From: Clostridiales bacterium
Lineage (GTDB): Bacteria > Bacillota > Clostridia > Christensenellales > Aristaeellaceae
NCBI GenBank assembly: GCA_015056055.1
Contig: SVHC01000022.1
Span: forward strand, 1 to 48,906
Length of the DNA: 48,906 bases
Direction: 5' to 3'
The position numbers and the translations under genes are program-made. The notes under the pieces are model-generated. The model was not told the DNA's origin. It made no database searches and saw only the letters and a program-made list of their open reading frames with translations. This document shows, piece after piece, positions 7,642 through 15,953 of this stretch; positions within the stretch are counted from its first letter, which is position 1; the number at the start of each line of letters is the position of its first letter.

Positions 7642-8637
7642 TTAGTGAGAACTCAACTGCTTTGCATCCTTCATAAGTTTGGTTACGCTCTCAATCGTTT
7701 CATCCGCACGCAATTTGCGGGTAAACAGAAGGAAACGGCCGTTGTCCTGATAATAGCTGCAGGTAACAAGTGTAAGCAACTCATCCTCAAAGCTAACGTC
7801 AACGGGAATATCGTACATGGAGCGTTTGAGAATTTCATCGATAAAGGCGTTAAAGTCTTCTTCCTTTTCGAAGTCGTACTTTTCGAGGTCAAAATAGTCC
7901 CTATCATCCTTGTTCATGGACGCATTGAATGCCGCATAAATCACGTATGTACCGTCTTCATAGATAGTATCAAACTGAACAGTAGGATACTTCTTCAGAT
8001 TCTTCAGCTTGCGCATCTCATCCAGCGTGCCAAAGATACTGCCATCCTTCTGATTGTGGCCGTGAATTACGATATGCTGAGAACGGGGCCAAAGCATATT
8101 GCGTCCATCCATAAACGCAGCACCAGCCTTATCCTCTTCGCCCATAAAATTATGCGTAAGATAGTAGGCATTATCGCGGCAGAAAGGAACGGGCTCTGCT
8201 ACATCAACACCGGCAGTTACATAACCAACAAAGTCCGGGTTGGCATAATAGAACTCTCCTGCCATGAACTTTTCCTGCAACCTGGGAGGTGCAGCATCAT
8301 ACTTAGTAAACCGGGAAGTTGCATCCGGGGTTGCCGTCGGCTGCTCATCTACAACATCTGCACTTTCCTCTGTTTCGGAAACACCAAAGAAAGCGGCAAA
8401 AGGATCATCTGCTGACGCATCATCACTCTCAGCAAGCGAAGCAAAGGGATCTTGATTTTCCGGCGCAGGAGTAGCCTTCTGCGGTTCCTGTGTTGCAGTA
8501 CCGCCAAAGAAATCCGAAAGAAGGTCGCCGCCTTCAGCAACGGCAATGATAGCAGAATCGCTGCCCAGAGCCAGGACACAGGAAAATACAGCGCACAAGA
8601 GCATGCTGAGAAGACGCTTCCTATTCGTATAAGTCAT
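7642..8637 (-). CDS. Class B-type sortase with signal peptide and acidic tail (sortase 1)
   Basis: Membrane or extracellular transpeptidase of the sortase B family, which joins secreted proteins to peptidoglycan. The protein has 331 residues: a signal-like hydrophobic segment (7-33), a low-complexity Pro/Thr/Asp/Glu tail (35-107), then the catalytic domain (about 108-331). The catalytic His lies in IHGHN (194), the Cys in TLVTC (293) and the Arg in DNGRF (301). Two FFG motifs sit in the tail (DFFGG at 42-46, AAFFG at 81-85). The domain aligns without gaps to sortase 2 over 224 residues. It has its own promoter and terminator. No NPQTN- or LPXTG-like sorting signal was seen in neighbouring proteins, so the substrate is unknown. 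Confidence 0.93.
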   Translation of the reverse strand: MTYTNRKRLLSMLLCAVFSCVLALGSDSAIIAVAEGGDLLSDFFGGTATQEPQKATPAPENQDPFASLAESDDASADDPFAAFFGVSETEESADVVDEQPTATPDATSRFTKYDAAPPRLQEKFMAGEFYYANPDFVGYVTAGVDVAEPVPFCRDNAYYLTHNFMGEEDKAGAAFMDGRNMLWPRSQHIVIHGHNQKDGSIFGTLDEMRKLKNLKKYPTVQFDTIYEDGTYVIYAAFNASMNKDDRDYFDLEKYDFEKEEDFNAFIDEILKRSMYDIPVDVSFEDELLTLVTCSYYQDNGRFLLFTRKLRADETIESVTKLMKDAKQLSSH

Positions 8638-8768
8638 ATCATATCCTCCAACTAATCTTTTTCCAAAGTCAAATGGCAGATCTTGGACGGCATTTATTGT
8701 CCATAAGTTCCATCCAAGCGGAAGACAAATTCTTATATAAACCGCCTTCCGAATTCTGTTACTTTATA

Positions 8769-8797
8769 AGTATAGCAAAATTCAGTTTAAAAAACAA
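8769..8797 (-). promoter_or_regulatory. Sigma-A promoter of sortase gene 1
   Basis: TTGTTT (8792-8797), 17 bases, TATACT (8769-8774) on the minus strand. The expected start near 8762 leaves a leader of about 125 bases before the ATG. The -10 context TTTTGCTATACT is identical to that of sortase gene 2. Confidence 0.75.
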
Positions 8798-8820
8798 CGC
8801 ATAATAACTTCGCTAATATT

Positions 8821-8860
8821 AAAAAGAGGTTCCTCTTTTGTTGAAAGGAATCTCTTTTTA
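8821..8860 (-). terminator. Terminator of sortase gene 2
   Basis: A long imperfect hairpin on the minus strand: AAAAAGAG pairs with CTCTTTTT and TTCCT with AGGAA, separated by one G-T pair, with an 11-base loop and a T-run. It begins shortly after the sortase 2 stop codon. Confidence 0.88.
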
Positions 8861-8888
8861 ATCAGATGCAAACTACATGTTACTATAC

Positions 8889-10196
8889 TCAGTGCTGACT
8901 AAGCTGAATTGCTGCTTGCATAACATCAGTTACGCTTTCAACCGTTTCGTTCGGTCGTAATCTACGAGTAAACAGAATAAAACGGCCATTGTCCTGATAA
9001 TAACTGCAGGTTACAAGTGTAAGCAGCTCATCCTCATAAGCCACATCAACCGGAATATTGTACATTGAACGCGCTTTAATCTCGGCAATGAATGCATCAA
9101 AAGATTCTTCTGTTTCAAAATCATATCGTTCGAGGTTGAAGAATTCCTTATCATCTTTGTTCATAGATGCATTGAACGCTGCATAAATCACATACGTTCC
9201 ATTTTCATAAAGCGTGTCAAAATTGACAGTGGGATACTTCTTCAGATTGCTCAGCTTGCGCATATCATCGAGCGAGCCAAAGACAGTACCATTCTTCATG
9301 TTGTGACCATGAATTACAATATGCTGGGTCCGAGGCCAAAGCTTATTACGTCCATCCATAAATGCCGCGCCAGCCTTATCCTCTTCGCCGTAGAAATTAT
9401 GATTCAAATAATACTCGTTATCGCGACAGTACGGCACCGGCTCCTGTACATCAACACCCGCAGTCAGGAAACCAACAAAGTCCGGATTGGCATAATAAAA
9501 ATCAGCCGTCATGAATTTCTGCTGGAGCACAGGAGGAACAGAATTATATTTTGTGAATCTCGAGGACATATCCGGAGTTGCAGTCGGCGCCATCGTCGGT
9601 GCCGCAGTCATTTCTGGTGTCGGCTCAACAGTTGCTTGCGGTTCGATTGCTTCCTGCTCACTGTTGCCCGCAAAAGGATCGTTGATGATGTCCTCCCCTT
9701 CATTCTCATTTCCAAAGAACGCTGCAAATAAATCGTCGCTATCCCCCGCTTTATTGTCACCATGCACGTCCAGTGAACCGGTAGCTATAGGAGTAGCATC
9801 AGGAACCGGTGTTTGCACCGGATTATTGTTCCCGAAAAACTGCGCCAGAATATTTGTTTCACCCTGAACGTTTGCAGGCGCCTCAGAAGTTTGTTGCGGC
9901 TGTTCATTCGCATCAGGCGCAGCAGTCGATGTTGGCATAGTTGGCGCGCTCGTAGGAGTCGCTATAGGGGCACGTGTCGGCACCGGTGTTGCGTTCGCGC
10001 TATTTGCCAATTGCTCTGCTAACTGTTTGGTACGATATTGACTTTCGTAGGAAACCTGATCATCGGAAATGGTTTTAACGAGAATTGCAATAAATACCAC
10101 GCATAAGATAGCACAGCTGTATTGAATAATCTGCAGAATTTTATCTCTCTTCTGAAGTTTGGGATTATTAAGGGAACGCTTGCGTTTGCGAGCCAT
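8889..10196 (-). CDS. Class B-type sortase with N-terminal membrane anchor (sortase 2)
   Basis: Paralog of the neighbouring sortase and probably also a cell-wall transpeptidase. The start is the ATG at 10194-10196, which has a GGAGG site, giving 435 residues. A positively charged start and one transmembrane helix (about 18-43) make it a type II membrane protein, unlike sortase 1. A long disordered region (about 65-210) is rich in Pro, Thr and Ala, then acidic, with FFG motifs in AQFFG and AAFFG. The catalytic domain has His in IHGHN (298), Cys in TLVTC (397) and Arg in DNGRF (405). The Pro/Thr-rich part may span the cell wall (inference). Sortase 1 follows downstream on the same strand with its own signals, so this looks like a tandem duplication. 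Confidence 0.93.
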   Translation of the reverse strand: MARKRKRSLNNPKLQKRDKILQIIQYSCAILCVVFIAILVKTISDDQVSYESQYRTKQLAEQLANSANATPVPTRAPIATPTSAPTMPTSTAAPDANEQPQQTSEAPANVQGETNILAQFFGNNNPVQTPVPDATPIATGSLDVHGDNKAGDSDDLFAAFFGNENEGEDIINDPFAGNSEQEAIEPQATVEPTPEMTAAPTMAPTATPDMSSRFTKYNSVPPVLQQKFMTADFYYANPDFVGFLTAGVDVQEPVPYCRDNEYYLNHNFYGEEDKAGAAFMDGRNKLWPRTQHIVIHGHNMKNGTVFGSLDDMRKLSNLKKYPTVNFDTLYENGTYVIYAAFNASMNKDDKEFFNLERYDFETEESFDAFIAEIKARSMYNIPVDVAYEDELLTLVTCSYYQDNGRFILFTRRLRPNETVESVTDVMQAAIQLSQH

Positions 10197-10321
10197 ATTA
10201 GATTCCTCCAGCAATTGACATACAGATGAATAGCAAATATTGGACGTCTCTATTCCGAATTTGTTCCATATTAGAAGTAAAATGCTATATGCGCATAGCT
10301 ATACATATTATCACCTGTAAT

Positions 10322-10350
10322 AGTATAGCAAAAGTTTTTTCCAATTTCAA
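10322..10350 (-). promoter_or_regulatory. Sigma-A promoter of sortase gene 2
   Basis: TTGAAA (10345-10350), 17 bases, TATACT (10322-10327) on the minus strand. It leaves a leader of about 120 bases, parts of which are conserved in the sortase 1 leader. Confidence 0.78.
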
Positions 10351-10395
10351 TGTATAAATCGTAAAAACGTATCATTGCACAGCACGATAGAAGAT

Positions 10396-10429
10396 AGAAA
10401 AACGCCGCATCTATACAGACGCGGCGTAA
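10396..10429 (-). terminator. Terminator after rplA
   Basis: On the minus strand ACGCCGCGTC pairs with GATGCGGCGT (one G-T pair), with a six-base loop and then TTTTTC. It closes the rpmG-secE-nusG-rplK-rplA operon about 20 bases after the rplA stop. rplJ and rplL do not follow. Confidence 0.92.
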
Positions 10430-10448
10430 ATTGTTTGTGCTTGTTTAA

Positions 10449-11135
10449 TTAGAAGCGCAGACCATTAACCTTGATGCCCGGGCCCATCGTGCTGGAGATA
10501 ACGATGGAGCGCAGGTAGGTGCCCTTAGCAGCTGCCGGCTTGGCCTTAACAACTGCCTCCATAAGTACGCGGAGGTTGTCCACGAGCTTGTCGGCATCGA
10601 AGGAAGCCTTGCCCAGGGGGCAGTGGATGATAGCGGTCTTATCTACACGATACTCAACCTTACCGGCCTTGATATCGTTGATAGCGCGAGTAACATCCAT
10701 AGTAACGGTACCGGACTTCGGGTTCGGCATGAGGCCCTTCGGACCAAGCACGCGACCCAGACGGCCAACCAGACCCATCATGTCAGGGGTAGCTACGCAG
10801 ACGTCAAAGTCAAACCAGCCGCCCTGAATCTTGGCGATCATGTCTTCAGCGCCAACATAGTCAGCACCTGCTGCGGTTGCCTCGGTGGCCTTGTCGCCCT
10901 TAGCGATAACGAGAACACGGATCTTCTTACCAGTGCCGTGCGGCAGAACAACTGCGCCACGAACCTGCTGGTCTGCGTGACGGGGGTCAACGCCCAGACG
11001 AACAGAGATTTCGATGGTCTCATCAAACTTGGCCTTGGCAGTCTGCTTTACAAGAGCAATTGCCTCTTCCGGGTCATACAGCTTTGCATTATCAATAAGC
11101 TTCTGGCTGTCCAGATATTTCTTACCCTGTTTCAT
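10449..11135 (-). CDS. rplA: 50S ribosomal protein L1
   Basis: Component of the mobile L1 stalk near the ribosomal E site. In many bacteria it also represses its own operon by binding the L11-L1 mRNA. The 228-residue protein has the family length and the typical segments [13 protein letters not shown], the [20 protein letters not shown] signature (about 120-140) and a C-terminal [15 protein letters not shown]. An AAGGAGG site precedes the ATG. It follows rplK by 66 bases. The usual next genes rplJ-rplL are missing; a terminator and then the sortase genes follow instead. Confidence 0.98.
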   Translation of the reverse strand: MKQGKKYLDSQKLIDNAKLYDPEEAIALVKQTAKAKFDETIEISVRLGVDPRHADQQVRGAVVLPHGTGKKIRVLVIAKGDKATEATAAGADYVGAEDMIAKIQGGWFDFDVCVATPDMMGLVGRLGRVLGPKGLMPNPKSGTVTMDVTRAINDIKAGKVEYRVDKTAIIHCPLGKASFDADKLVDNLRVLMEAVVKAKPAAAKGTYLRSIVISSTMGPGIKVNGLRF

Positions 11136-11201
11136 TCCTATAATATCCTCCTTGTGGTGATAACGGCACTATGTCCTCCCACGATCGGCAAATCGTTGCT
11201 A

Positions 11202-11627
11202 TTAGTCAACAACGACAACGCCCATCGAGCGCGCAGTACCAGCGATCATGCTCATAGCAGATTCAATGGAAGCAGCGTTCAGGTCGCGCATCTTCTTCTC
11301 AGCGATCTCTTTGATCTGAGCCTTGGTGATGTTAGCAACCTTGTCGCGATTCGGGCGGCCGGAAGCGGAATCCAGTCCGCACGCCTTCTTGATGAGCACC
11401 GCAGCGGGCGGCGTCTTCGTGATGAAGGTGAACGAGCGATCCTGATAAACCGTGATTACGACGGGAATGATCAGGCCAATATCTTTTGCGGTACGGTCGT
11501 TGAACTCTTTGCAGAAGCCAGGGATGTTCACGCCGTGCTGACCGAGCGCGGGACCGATCGGCGGTGCGGGGGTTGCCTTACCGGCGTTAACCTGCAGCTT
11601 GATCAGTGCGGTAACTTTCTTTGCCAT
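11202..11627 (-). CDS. rplK: 50S ribosomal protein L11
   Basis: Part of the GTPase-associated centre, binding 23S rRNA helices 43-44. It is needed for the RelA-dependent stringent response. The 141-residue protein starts [20 protein letters not shown], the proline-rich N-terminal domain contacting factors ([14 protein letters not shown]), and ends in the RNA-binding domain with a GTARSMG segment. A GAGGAGG site precedes the ATG. The 82-base gap after nusG holds two hairpins that may serve as an L1-binding control region (inference). Confidence 0.98.
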   Translation of the reverse strand: MAKKVTALIKLQVNAGKATPAPPIGPALGQHGVNIPGFCKEFNDRTAKDIGLIIPVVITVYQDRSFTFITKTPPAAVLIKKACGLDSASGRPNRDKVANITKAQIKEIAEKKMRDLNAASIESAMSMIAGTARSMGVVVVD

Positions 11628-11709
11628 GGGAATCCTCCTCTTTCATGTGGTGTTTCAGCGGAGCGACACTTTTACGCTCCTCCCACTTATTGAAAGCCCT
11701 TTCGGGCGA
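11628..11709 (-). other. rplK leader with two hairpins
   Basis: The nusG-rplK gap carries GCCCGAAAGGGC (a GAAA-loop hairpin just after the nusG stop) and then GGAGCG/CGCTCC with an intervening loop. L1 autoregulation by binding an rplK leader is well known, but I did not verify an L1-site match. Confidence 0.4.
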
Positions 11710-12237
11710 TCAATCTCCAATGCGAACGACCTCATCAAAATCAAGGTCAATCGCCAGCTCTCTTTTGAGCATGGTCACGAGCACGCGGATGTGCTTGAGC
11801 TGCGTATCAACTTCCGTCACACGGCCAGTCCAATCTTTGAAGGGACCCGCAAGAATGCGAACCTCATCACCGGTCTGGATGTCCACGCGAACAGTTTCCT
11901 GAGTCTGTCCAATGGAAGCAAAATCCGTTTCAGACAAAGGAGTCGGGCGGGAACCGCCGACGAAACCTGTAACGCCGCGAGTATTGCGAACGACATACCA
12001 GGAATCCTCGTTCATGCGCATCTTTACCAGCACATAACCCGGCAGAAGCTTTCTCTGAACCGTTTTGCGACGGTTATTTTTGATCTCCACAACTTCCTCG
12101 ATCGGGATCGAAATCTCCTGAATCATATCGCCCAGGCTGCCGTTTTCGATCAGCTTTTCAAGGTTAGCTTTGACCTTATTCTCGTAACCGGAATAGGTAT
12201 GTACTACATACCACTGCGGCTGGGCAAGATCAGACAT
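11710..12237 (-). CDS. nusG: Transcription termination/antitermination factor NusG
   Basis: Binds the RNA polymerase clamp and modulates pausing and transcription-translation coupling. The 175-residue protein has the NGN domain starting PQWYVVHTYSGYENKVKANL, the central LLPGYVLVKM segment with the aromatic-rich polymerase-binding face, and a C-terminal KOW domain (GDEVRILAGPFKDWTGRVTEV, about 125-150). It lies 13 bases after secE, the near-universal secE-nusG order. The ATG is preceded by a GGAGACG-type site. Confidence 0.98.
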   Translation of the reverse strand: MSDLAQPQWYVVHTYSGYENKVKANLEKLIENGSLGDMIQEISIPIEEVVEIKNNRRKTVQRKLLPGYVLVKMRMNEDSWYVVRNTRGVTGFVGGSRPTPLSETDFASIGQTQETVRVDIQTGDEVRILAGPFKDWTGRVTEVDTQLKHIRVLVTMLKRELAIDLDFDEVVRIGD

Positions 12238-12250
12238 AATCGTCTCCTGC

Positions 12251-12496
12251 TTAGCGGCTGATCAGCTGAACCAGTGCGCTGGCACCGGCATCGATCAGTC
12301 CGATAATGACACCCATCGCCACCATGAAGCCGATGACGACGAGGGAGTAGTTCACAAGCTCTCTGCGGGAAGGCCAGGTAACCTTCTTGAGCTCATGGAA
12401 CATCATCTTGAAGCTGTTAGCAACGCCCAGTCCAAGATTTTTGAAAAAGCGGCCAACTTTCACGAAGAAATTCGGCTTAGCATTCTCATTCGCCAT
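12251..12496 (-). CDS. secE: Preprotein translocase subunit SecE
   Basis: Small membrane subunit that clamps the SecY channel. The chosen ATG (12494-12496) has an AAGGA site about 10 bases upstream. A GTG nine bases further up is in frame but too close to that site. The result is 81 residues: a charged N-terminal amphipathic region, the conserved FHELKKVTWPSRRELVNYS segment, and one transmembrane helix (VVIGFMVAMGVIIGLIDAG). It sits between rpmG and nusG, as is usual in Firmicutes. Confidence 0.96.
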   Translation of the reverse strand: MANENAKPNFFVKVGRFFKNLGLGVANSFKMMFHELKKVTWPSRRELVNYSLVVIGFMVAMGVIIGLIDAGASALVQLISR

Positions 12497-12514
12497 TCGA
12501 TTCACATCCTTCAG

Positions 12515-12676
12515 TTATCGAGTTTCCTTGTGGCTCGTGTGCTTCTTGCAGAAGCGGCAGTACTTGCTCATTTCCAGACGATCCGGATCGTTCTTCTTGT
12601 TCTTGATGGTATTGTAGTTACGCTGCTTGCAATCGCTGCATGCAAGAGTAACCTTTACTCGCTTATCCGATGCCAT
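12515..12676 (-). CDS. rpmG: 50S ribosomal protein L33, zinc-binding form
   Basis: Small ribosomal protein of the large subunit. The ATG at 12674-12676 with a GGGAGG site gives 53 residues. Two Cys pairs (CSDC and CRFC) show the zinc-ribbon form, as opposed to cysteine-free zinc-independent paralogs used under zinc limitation. It begins the rpmG-secE-nusG-rplK-rplA operon, with a good promoter upstream. The rpmG-secE-nusG order is standard in Firmicutes. Confidence 0.97.
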   Translation of the reverse strand: MASDKRVKVTLACSDCKQRNYNTIKNKKNDPDRLEMSKYCRFCKKHTSHKETR

Positions 12677-12749
12677 CCCTAGACACCTCCCAACGTAATA
12701 ATCAGCGCCTTCCAAGCACAAACAAATAAGCCCAAAGGCAGACTGATAT

Positions 12750-12778
12750 AGTATAGACTAAAAACCCCTCAGATGCAA
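12750..12778 (-). promoter_or_regulatory. Sigma-A promoter of the rpmG-rplA operon
   Basis: TTGCAT (12773-12778), 17 bases, TATACT (12750-12755) on the minus strand, about 75 bases before the rpmG ATG. Confidence 0.8.
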
Positions 12779-12850
12779 GCAATTTTGAAGGAAAAACGTA
12801 AATTTCACGATAAATCCTCTGTAATTTTTTTGCGTCTGTATAGTTTGCAC

Positions 12851-13483
12851 TTATTTCTGCATCCAGCTTTCGTCAGACGGATTTGCACGGAACGCCTTCA
12901 GACGTTCAATATCGCTTTCTGCAATGTAGCCTTCTTCGCTTGCGGCAATGCACAGTGCATCGAAATCCGAAAGAGAAATATTCTTCACATCGGCAGCTGC
13001 AAGGCGATCAAGTCCCTTCTGCATACCATAGCTAAAAATGGATGCAACGCCCAGAACGTTAGTGCCTACTTCGCGCAGAGCCTCAACAACCTCGATAACC
13101 GAACCGCCGGTGGAGATCAGGTCTTCCACTACAACAACCTTCTGACCTGCTTCTACGCGGCCTTCGATGCGGTTGTTGCGGCCATGATCTTTGGCAGAAC
13201 CACGAACATAGCACATCGGCAGATTCAGAATTTCGGCAACAATTGCAGCATGCGCAATACCGGCAGTGCTGGTACCGGCAACCACTTCACACTCGGGATA
13301 GTTTTCGGAAATAACCTTCGCCAGAGCATTCTCAACCACGCGGCGGGATTCCGGATAGGACAGAATCAGGCGATTGTCGCAATAAATGGGAGAACGGATT
13401 CCGCTTGCCCAGGTGAACGGCTCGTCAGGGCGCAGGAATACGGCCTTAATTTTCAAAAGCTCTTTTGCAATTTCGCGTTTCAT
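12851..13483 (-). CDS. pyrE: Orotate phosphoribosyltransferase
   Basis: Fifth step of UMP synthesis: transfers the phosphoribosyl group of PRPP to orotate, giving OMP. The 210-residue protein shows the type I PRTase fold. The PRPP-binding loop is KVVVVEDLISTGGS (about 120-133). The flexible loop carries the conserved KDHGRNNRIEG, and the start is FTWASGIRSPIYCDNR. It is the last gene of pyrK-pyrD-pyrF-pyrE, three bases after pyrF. No convincing terminator was seen in the roughly 75 bases downstream, before the rpmG promoter. Confidence 0.97.
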   Translation of the reverse strand: MKREIAKELLKIKAVFLRPDEPFTWASGIRSPIYCDNRLILSYPESRRVVENALAKVISENYPECEVVAGTSTAGIAHAAIVAEILNLPMCYVRGSAKDHGRNNRIEGRVEAGQKVVVVEDLISTGGSVIEVVEALREVGTNVLGVASIFSYGMQKGLDRLAAADVKNISLSDFDALCIAASEEGYIAESDIERLKAFRANPSDESWMQK

Positions 13484-13486
13484 GGT

Positions 13487-14194
13487 TTATTCTCCTTCCA
13501 CAAAGTCACGTACAGCACGGCAATATGCGGCCACAGGATCGGCTGCTGCGGTAATGGAGCGACCAACTACGATATAATCTGATCCGATCTCTCTTGCGCG
13601 TGCAGGGGTCGTTACACGCTTCTGATCGCCTACATCGTCATCCGCAAAGCGAACGCCGGGGGTTACAGTCAGGAACGATGCGGAACAAGCCTGCTTTACA
13701 AGGCCTGCCTCCAGCGGAGAGCAAACAACACCGTCAAGGCCTGCACCCTGTGCATTCTTTGCATAGCTGGTGACAACATCATTGATCGGATTGGGAATCA
13801 GCAGTTCATCATGCATCAGCTGTTCGCTGGTGCTGGTCAGCTGCGTTACAGCAATCAGCTTCGGGCGTTCGCCCTTTGCGCCGGCTTCAAGGCCTTCAAT
13901 AGCTGCGCGCATCATAACGCTGCCGCCTGCTGCATGCAGATTTACCATATCCGCACCCAGAATAGCCAGATTTTTCATAGCCTTTTTGACGGTGGTGGGA
14001 ATGTCGTGCAGCTTCAGATCCAGAAAAATCTCATGACCACGCGCTTTGATCTCACGCACGATCTGCGGACCTTCGCCGTAGAACAGTTCCATACCGATCT
14101 TTACAAACGGCTTTACATCCTGGAATCGATCCAGAAACGCAAGCGTTTCTTCGCGATTTGCAAAGTCGCATGCAATGATTACATCTCTTTTCAT
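13487..14194 (-). CDS. pyrF: Orotidine 5'-phosphate decarboxylase
   Basis: Last step of UMP synthesis, decarboxylating OMP. The 235-residue TIM barrel has the signature DLKLHDIPTTV (catalytic Asp-Lys-Asp about residues 60-65), the VNLHAAGG strand, a long TQLTSTSEQ loop and the phosphate-binding ITPGVR-type segment (here VTPGVRFADD). The C-terminal GSDYIVVGRSIT is also typical. Its ATG overlaps the pyrD stop by four bases (ATGA). It belongs to the class I (short) form found in Firmicutes. Confidence 0.97.
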   Translation of the reverse strand: MKRDVIIACDFANREETLAFLDRFQDVKPFVKIGMELFYGEGPQIVREIKARGHEIFLDLKLHDIPTTVKKAMKNLAILGADMVNLHAAGGSVMMRAAIEGLEAGAKGERPKLIAVTQLTSTSEQLMHDELLIPNPINDVVTSYAKNAQGAGLDGVVCSPLEAGLVKQACSASFLTVTPGVRFADDDVGDQKRVTTPARAREIGSDYIVVGRSITAAADPVAAYCRAVRDFVEGE

Positions 14195-15093
14195 CCGTGT
14201 GCCCTCCCGATAATTGATTGCAGTGAATCGATTTTATACTCAGCCATTTTCTTAGGCAGATCATCAATAATCTTTTTGCACGCCATAGGATCCACAAGAT
14301 TGTGTGCGCCAACCTGTACAGCAGAAGCACCGGCAGACAGATAACAGATCACATCATCAGCTGTGCGGATACCGCCGGCGCCGATGATCGGAATCTTTAC
14401 TGCTTCATATGCCTGATATACCATTCGGAGAGATACCGGCATAATCGCAGGACCCGAGAATCCGGCCATTTTTGTGGAAACAATCGGCTTTCCGCGCCTG
14501 GGATCGATAACCATGCCAAGCAGCGTATTGGTAATTGTAAGGCCGTCTGCGCCTTCTGCTTCGCAGGCGCGGGCAATCTCGCAGATATCCGTCACATTCG
14601 GAGAAAGTTTCATGAATACAGGCTTTTTGCATACGCGCTTTACTGAAGCGCAGACTTCGCCGGCCGCTTTTGCACTTGCGCCAAATGCCAATCCCCCGCC
14701 GTGTACATTCGGGCAGGAAACATTGATTTCCAGAATATCTACATCTGCCGTATCAAATCTGCGTGCAGTCTCCACATATTCTTCAATGGAGAAGCCGGAA
14801 ATGTTTGCAAGCTTTACGCCGCTGTACACTTCCTTCAGCTTGGGAAGTTCTTCGCTGATAACCGCATCTACACCCGGATTTTGCAGTCCGATACAGTTCA
14901 GCAGTCCACCTTCGCATTCTGCAATGCGAGGAAGCGGATTGCCATAGCGCGCGTTGAGCGTCGTTCCTTTCAGGGAAATTGCGCCGAGGCAGTTAATATC
15001 GTACCACTTGGCCATTTCATAGCCAAATCCAAAGGTGCCGCTGGCCGGGATTATAGGATTCGGCAATTCGACTTTCCCCAGCATCATCTTCAT
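14191..15093 (-). CDS. pyrD: Dihydroorotate dehydrogenase, class IB catalytic subunit
   Basis: FMN subunit that oxidises dihydroorotate to orotate and passes electrons through PyrK to NAD+. The ATG at 15091-15093 overlaps the pyrK stop (TGATG) and has a GGGGAGG site, giving 300 residues. Typical segments are NPIIPASGTFGFG, the Asn and Gly-rich KGTTL, the catalytic Cys in VSCPNVHGGG, the Lys/Asn pair in KLSPNVTD and FMN-phosphate contacts in GAGGIRTADD. The neighbour pyrK fixes it as class IB. Confidence 0.97.
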   Translation of the reverse strand: MKMMLGKVELPNPIIPASGTFGFGYEMAKWYDINCLGAISLKGTTLNARYGNPLPRIAECEGGLLNCIGLQNPGVDAVISEELPKLKEVYSGVKLANISGFSIEEYVETARRFDTADVDILEINVSCPNVHGGGLAFGASAKAAGEVCASVKRVCKKPVFMKLSPNVTDICEIARACEAEGADGLTITNTLLGMVIDPRRGKPIVSTKMAGFSGPAIMPVSLRMVYQAYEAVKIPIIGAGGIRTADDVICYLSAGASAVQVGAHNLVDPMACKKIIDDLPKKMAEYKIDSLQSIIGRAHG

Positions 15094-15803
15094 CAGAAGC
15101 GCACCTCCCCACTCTTCATAACCGGGCCTTCGACGCAAATACGCTTAGTACCCGTCAGTGTTTCGCAGGAGCAGCCCATGCATGCACCGAAACCGCAGCC
15201 CATACGCGCTTCGAAAGAAAGCTGGCCTTCCCTGCCAAGTCCGTGTACTGCCTTAAGCATCGGTTCCGGTCCGCATGTGAGATAATAGTCGTAATCCATA
15301 TCTTTCAAGGCATCGGTTACGAAACCCTTGATGCCGCAGGTGCCGTCCGCGGTAGTTACGTGAACCTGCGCAAATTCTGCAAACTTATCCGCATAGAAAA
15401 CTTCGCTTGCGGTATTAAAGCCCAGAACACAGGTTATGTTTTCGCCGGCAAGACGCTTGGCAAGGCCATAAAGCGGAGGAACGCCCACGCCGCCGCCTAC
15501 CAGAACAATCTTCTTTCCCCGCGCAGCTTCCATGTTGTAACCGTTTCCGAGACCTACCAAAACATCCAGTTTATGACCGGCAGTCATCTCGCTCATCTTC
15601 GCGGTACCTTTACCTACAACCTTATAAATCAGGCGAATCCAACCATCGCCCCAGTCACATATACTGATGGGACGACGAAGATACAATCCATCAATACGAA
15701 TGTTTACAAACTGACCGGGAGCTTTGATATTGCTCGTATCACCGGCAATTGTCATCTCATATACATTCGGTGCTATACACACATTTGCTGTAATCTCGTA
15801 CAC
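15093..15803 (-). CDS. pyrK: Dihydroorotate dehydrogenase electron-transfer subunit PyrK
   Basis: FAD and [2Fe-2S] subunit that moves electrons from PyrD to NAD+. The GTG at 15801-15803 has a GGAGGG site and gives 236 residues; no better ATG is in frame. The FAD-binding motif is LRRPISICDW, the NAD-binding glycine motif VGGGVGVPPLY, and the iron-sulfur cysteines cluster in MGCGFGACMGCSCET plus RICVEGP near the C-terminus. It is first in the pyrKDFE operon. No pyrR-type attenuator or upstream pyr genes are visible; the inferred leader is only about 35 bases. Confidence 0.95.
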   Translation of the reverse strand: MYEITANVCIAPNVYEMTIAGDTSNIKAPGQFVNIRIDGLYLRRPISICDWGDGWIRLIYKVVGKGTAKMSEMTAGHKLDVLVGLGNGYNMEAARGKKIVLVGGGVGVPPLYGLAKRLAGENITCVLGFNTASEVFYADKFAEFAQVHVTTADGTCGIKGFVTDALKDMDYDYYLTCGPEPMLKAVHGLGREGQLSFEARMGCGFGACMGCSCETLTGTKRICVEGPVMKSGEVRF

Positions 15804-15845
15804 ATTATCCCTCCATATGCAAGTCTGCAAAAACCCATTTTATAT

Positions 15846-15874
15846 ATTATACCATATCACGATATCTGTTTACA
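15846..15874 (-). promoter_or_regulatory. Promoter of pyrK-pyrD-pyrF-pyrE
   Basis: TATAAT (15846-15851) with an upstream TGG (extended -10) and a weak -35, TGTAAA, at 17 bases (15869-15874). The leader is short and leaves no room for a PyrR-bound attenuator. Confidence 0.65.
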
Positions 15875-15920
15875 GAACACCCCTATCCAATCTCACAATT
15901 TTAACACATGTAAGACATGC

Positions 15921-15944
15921 AAAACCCGGGGTATGAACCCCGGG
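15921..15944 (-). terminator. Terminator after the TIM-barrel isomerase gene
   Basis: A perfect 8-bp stem CCCGGGGT/ACCCCGGG with a four-base loop, followed on the minus strand by TTTT. It lies about 10 bases after the stop codon. Confidence 0.88.
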
Positions 15945-15953
15945 CAAACAATT

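Noticed and set aside
15804-15840. PyrR-type attenuator before the pyr operon
   Set aside because: The inferred leader is only about 35 bases, with no terminator/antiterminator pair.
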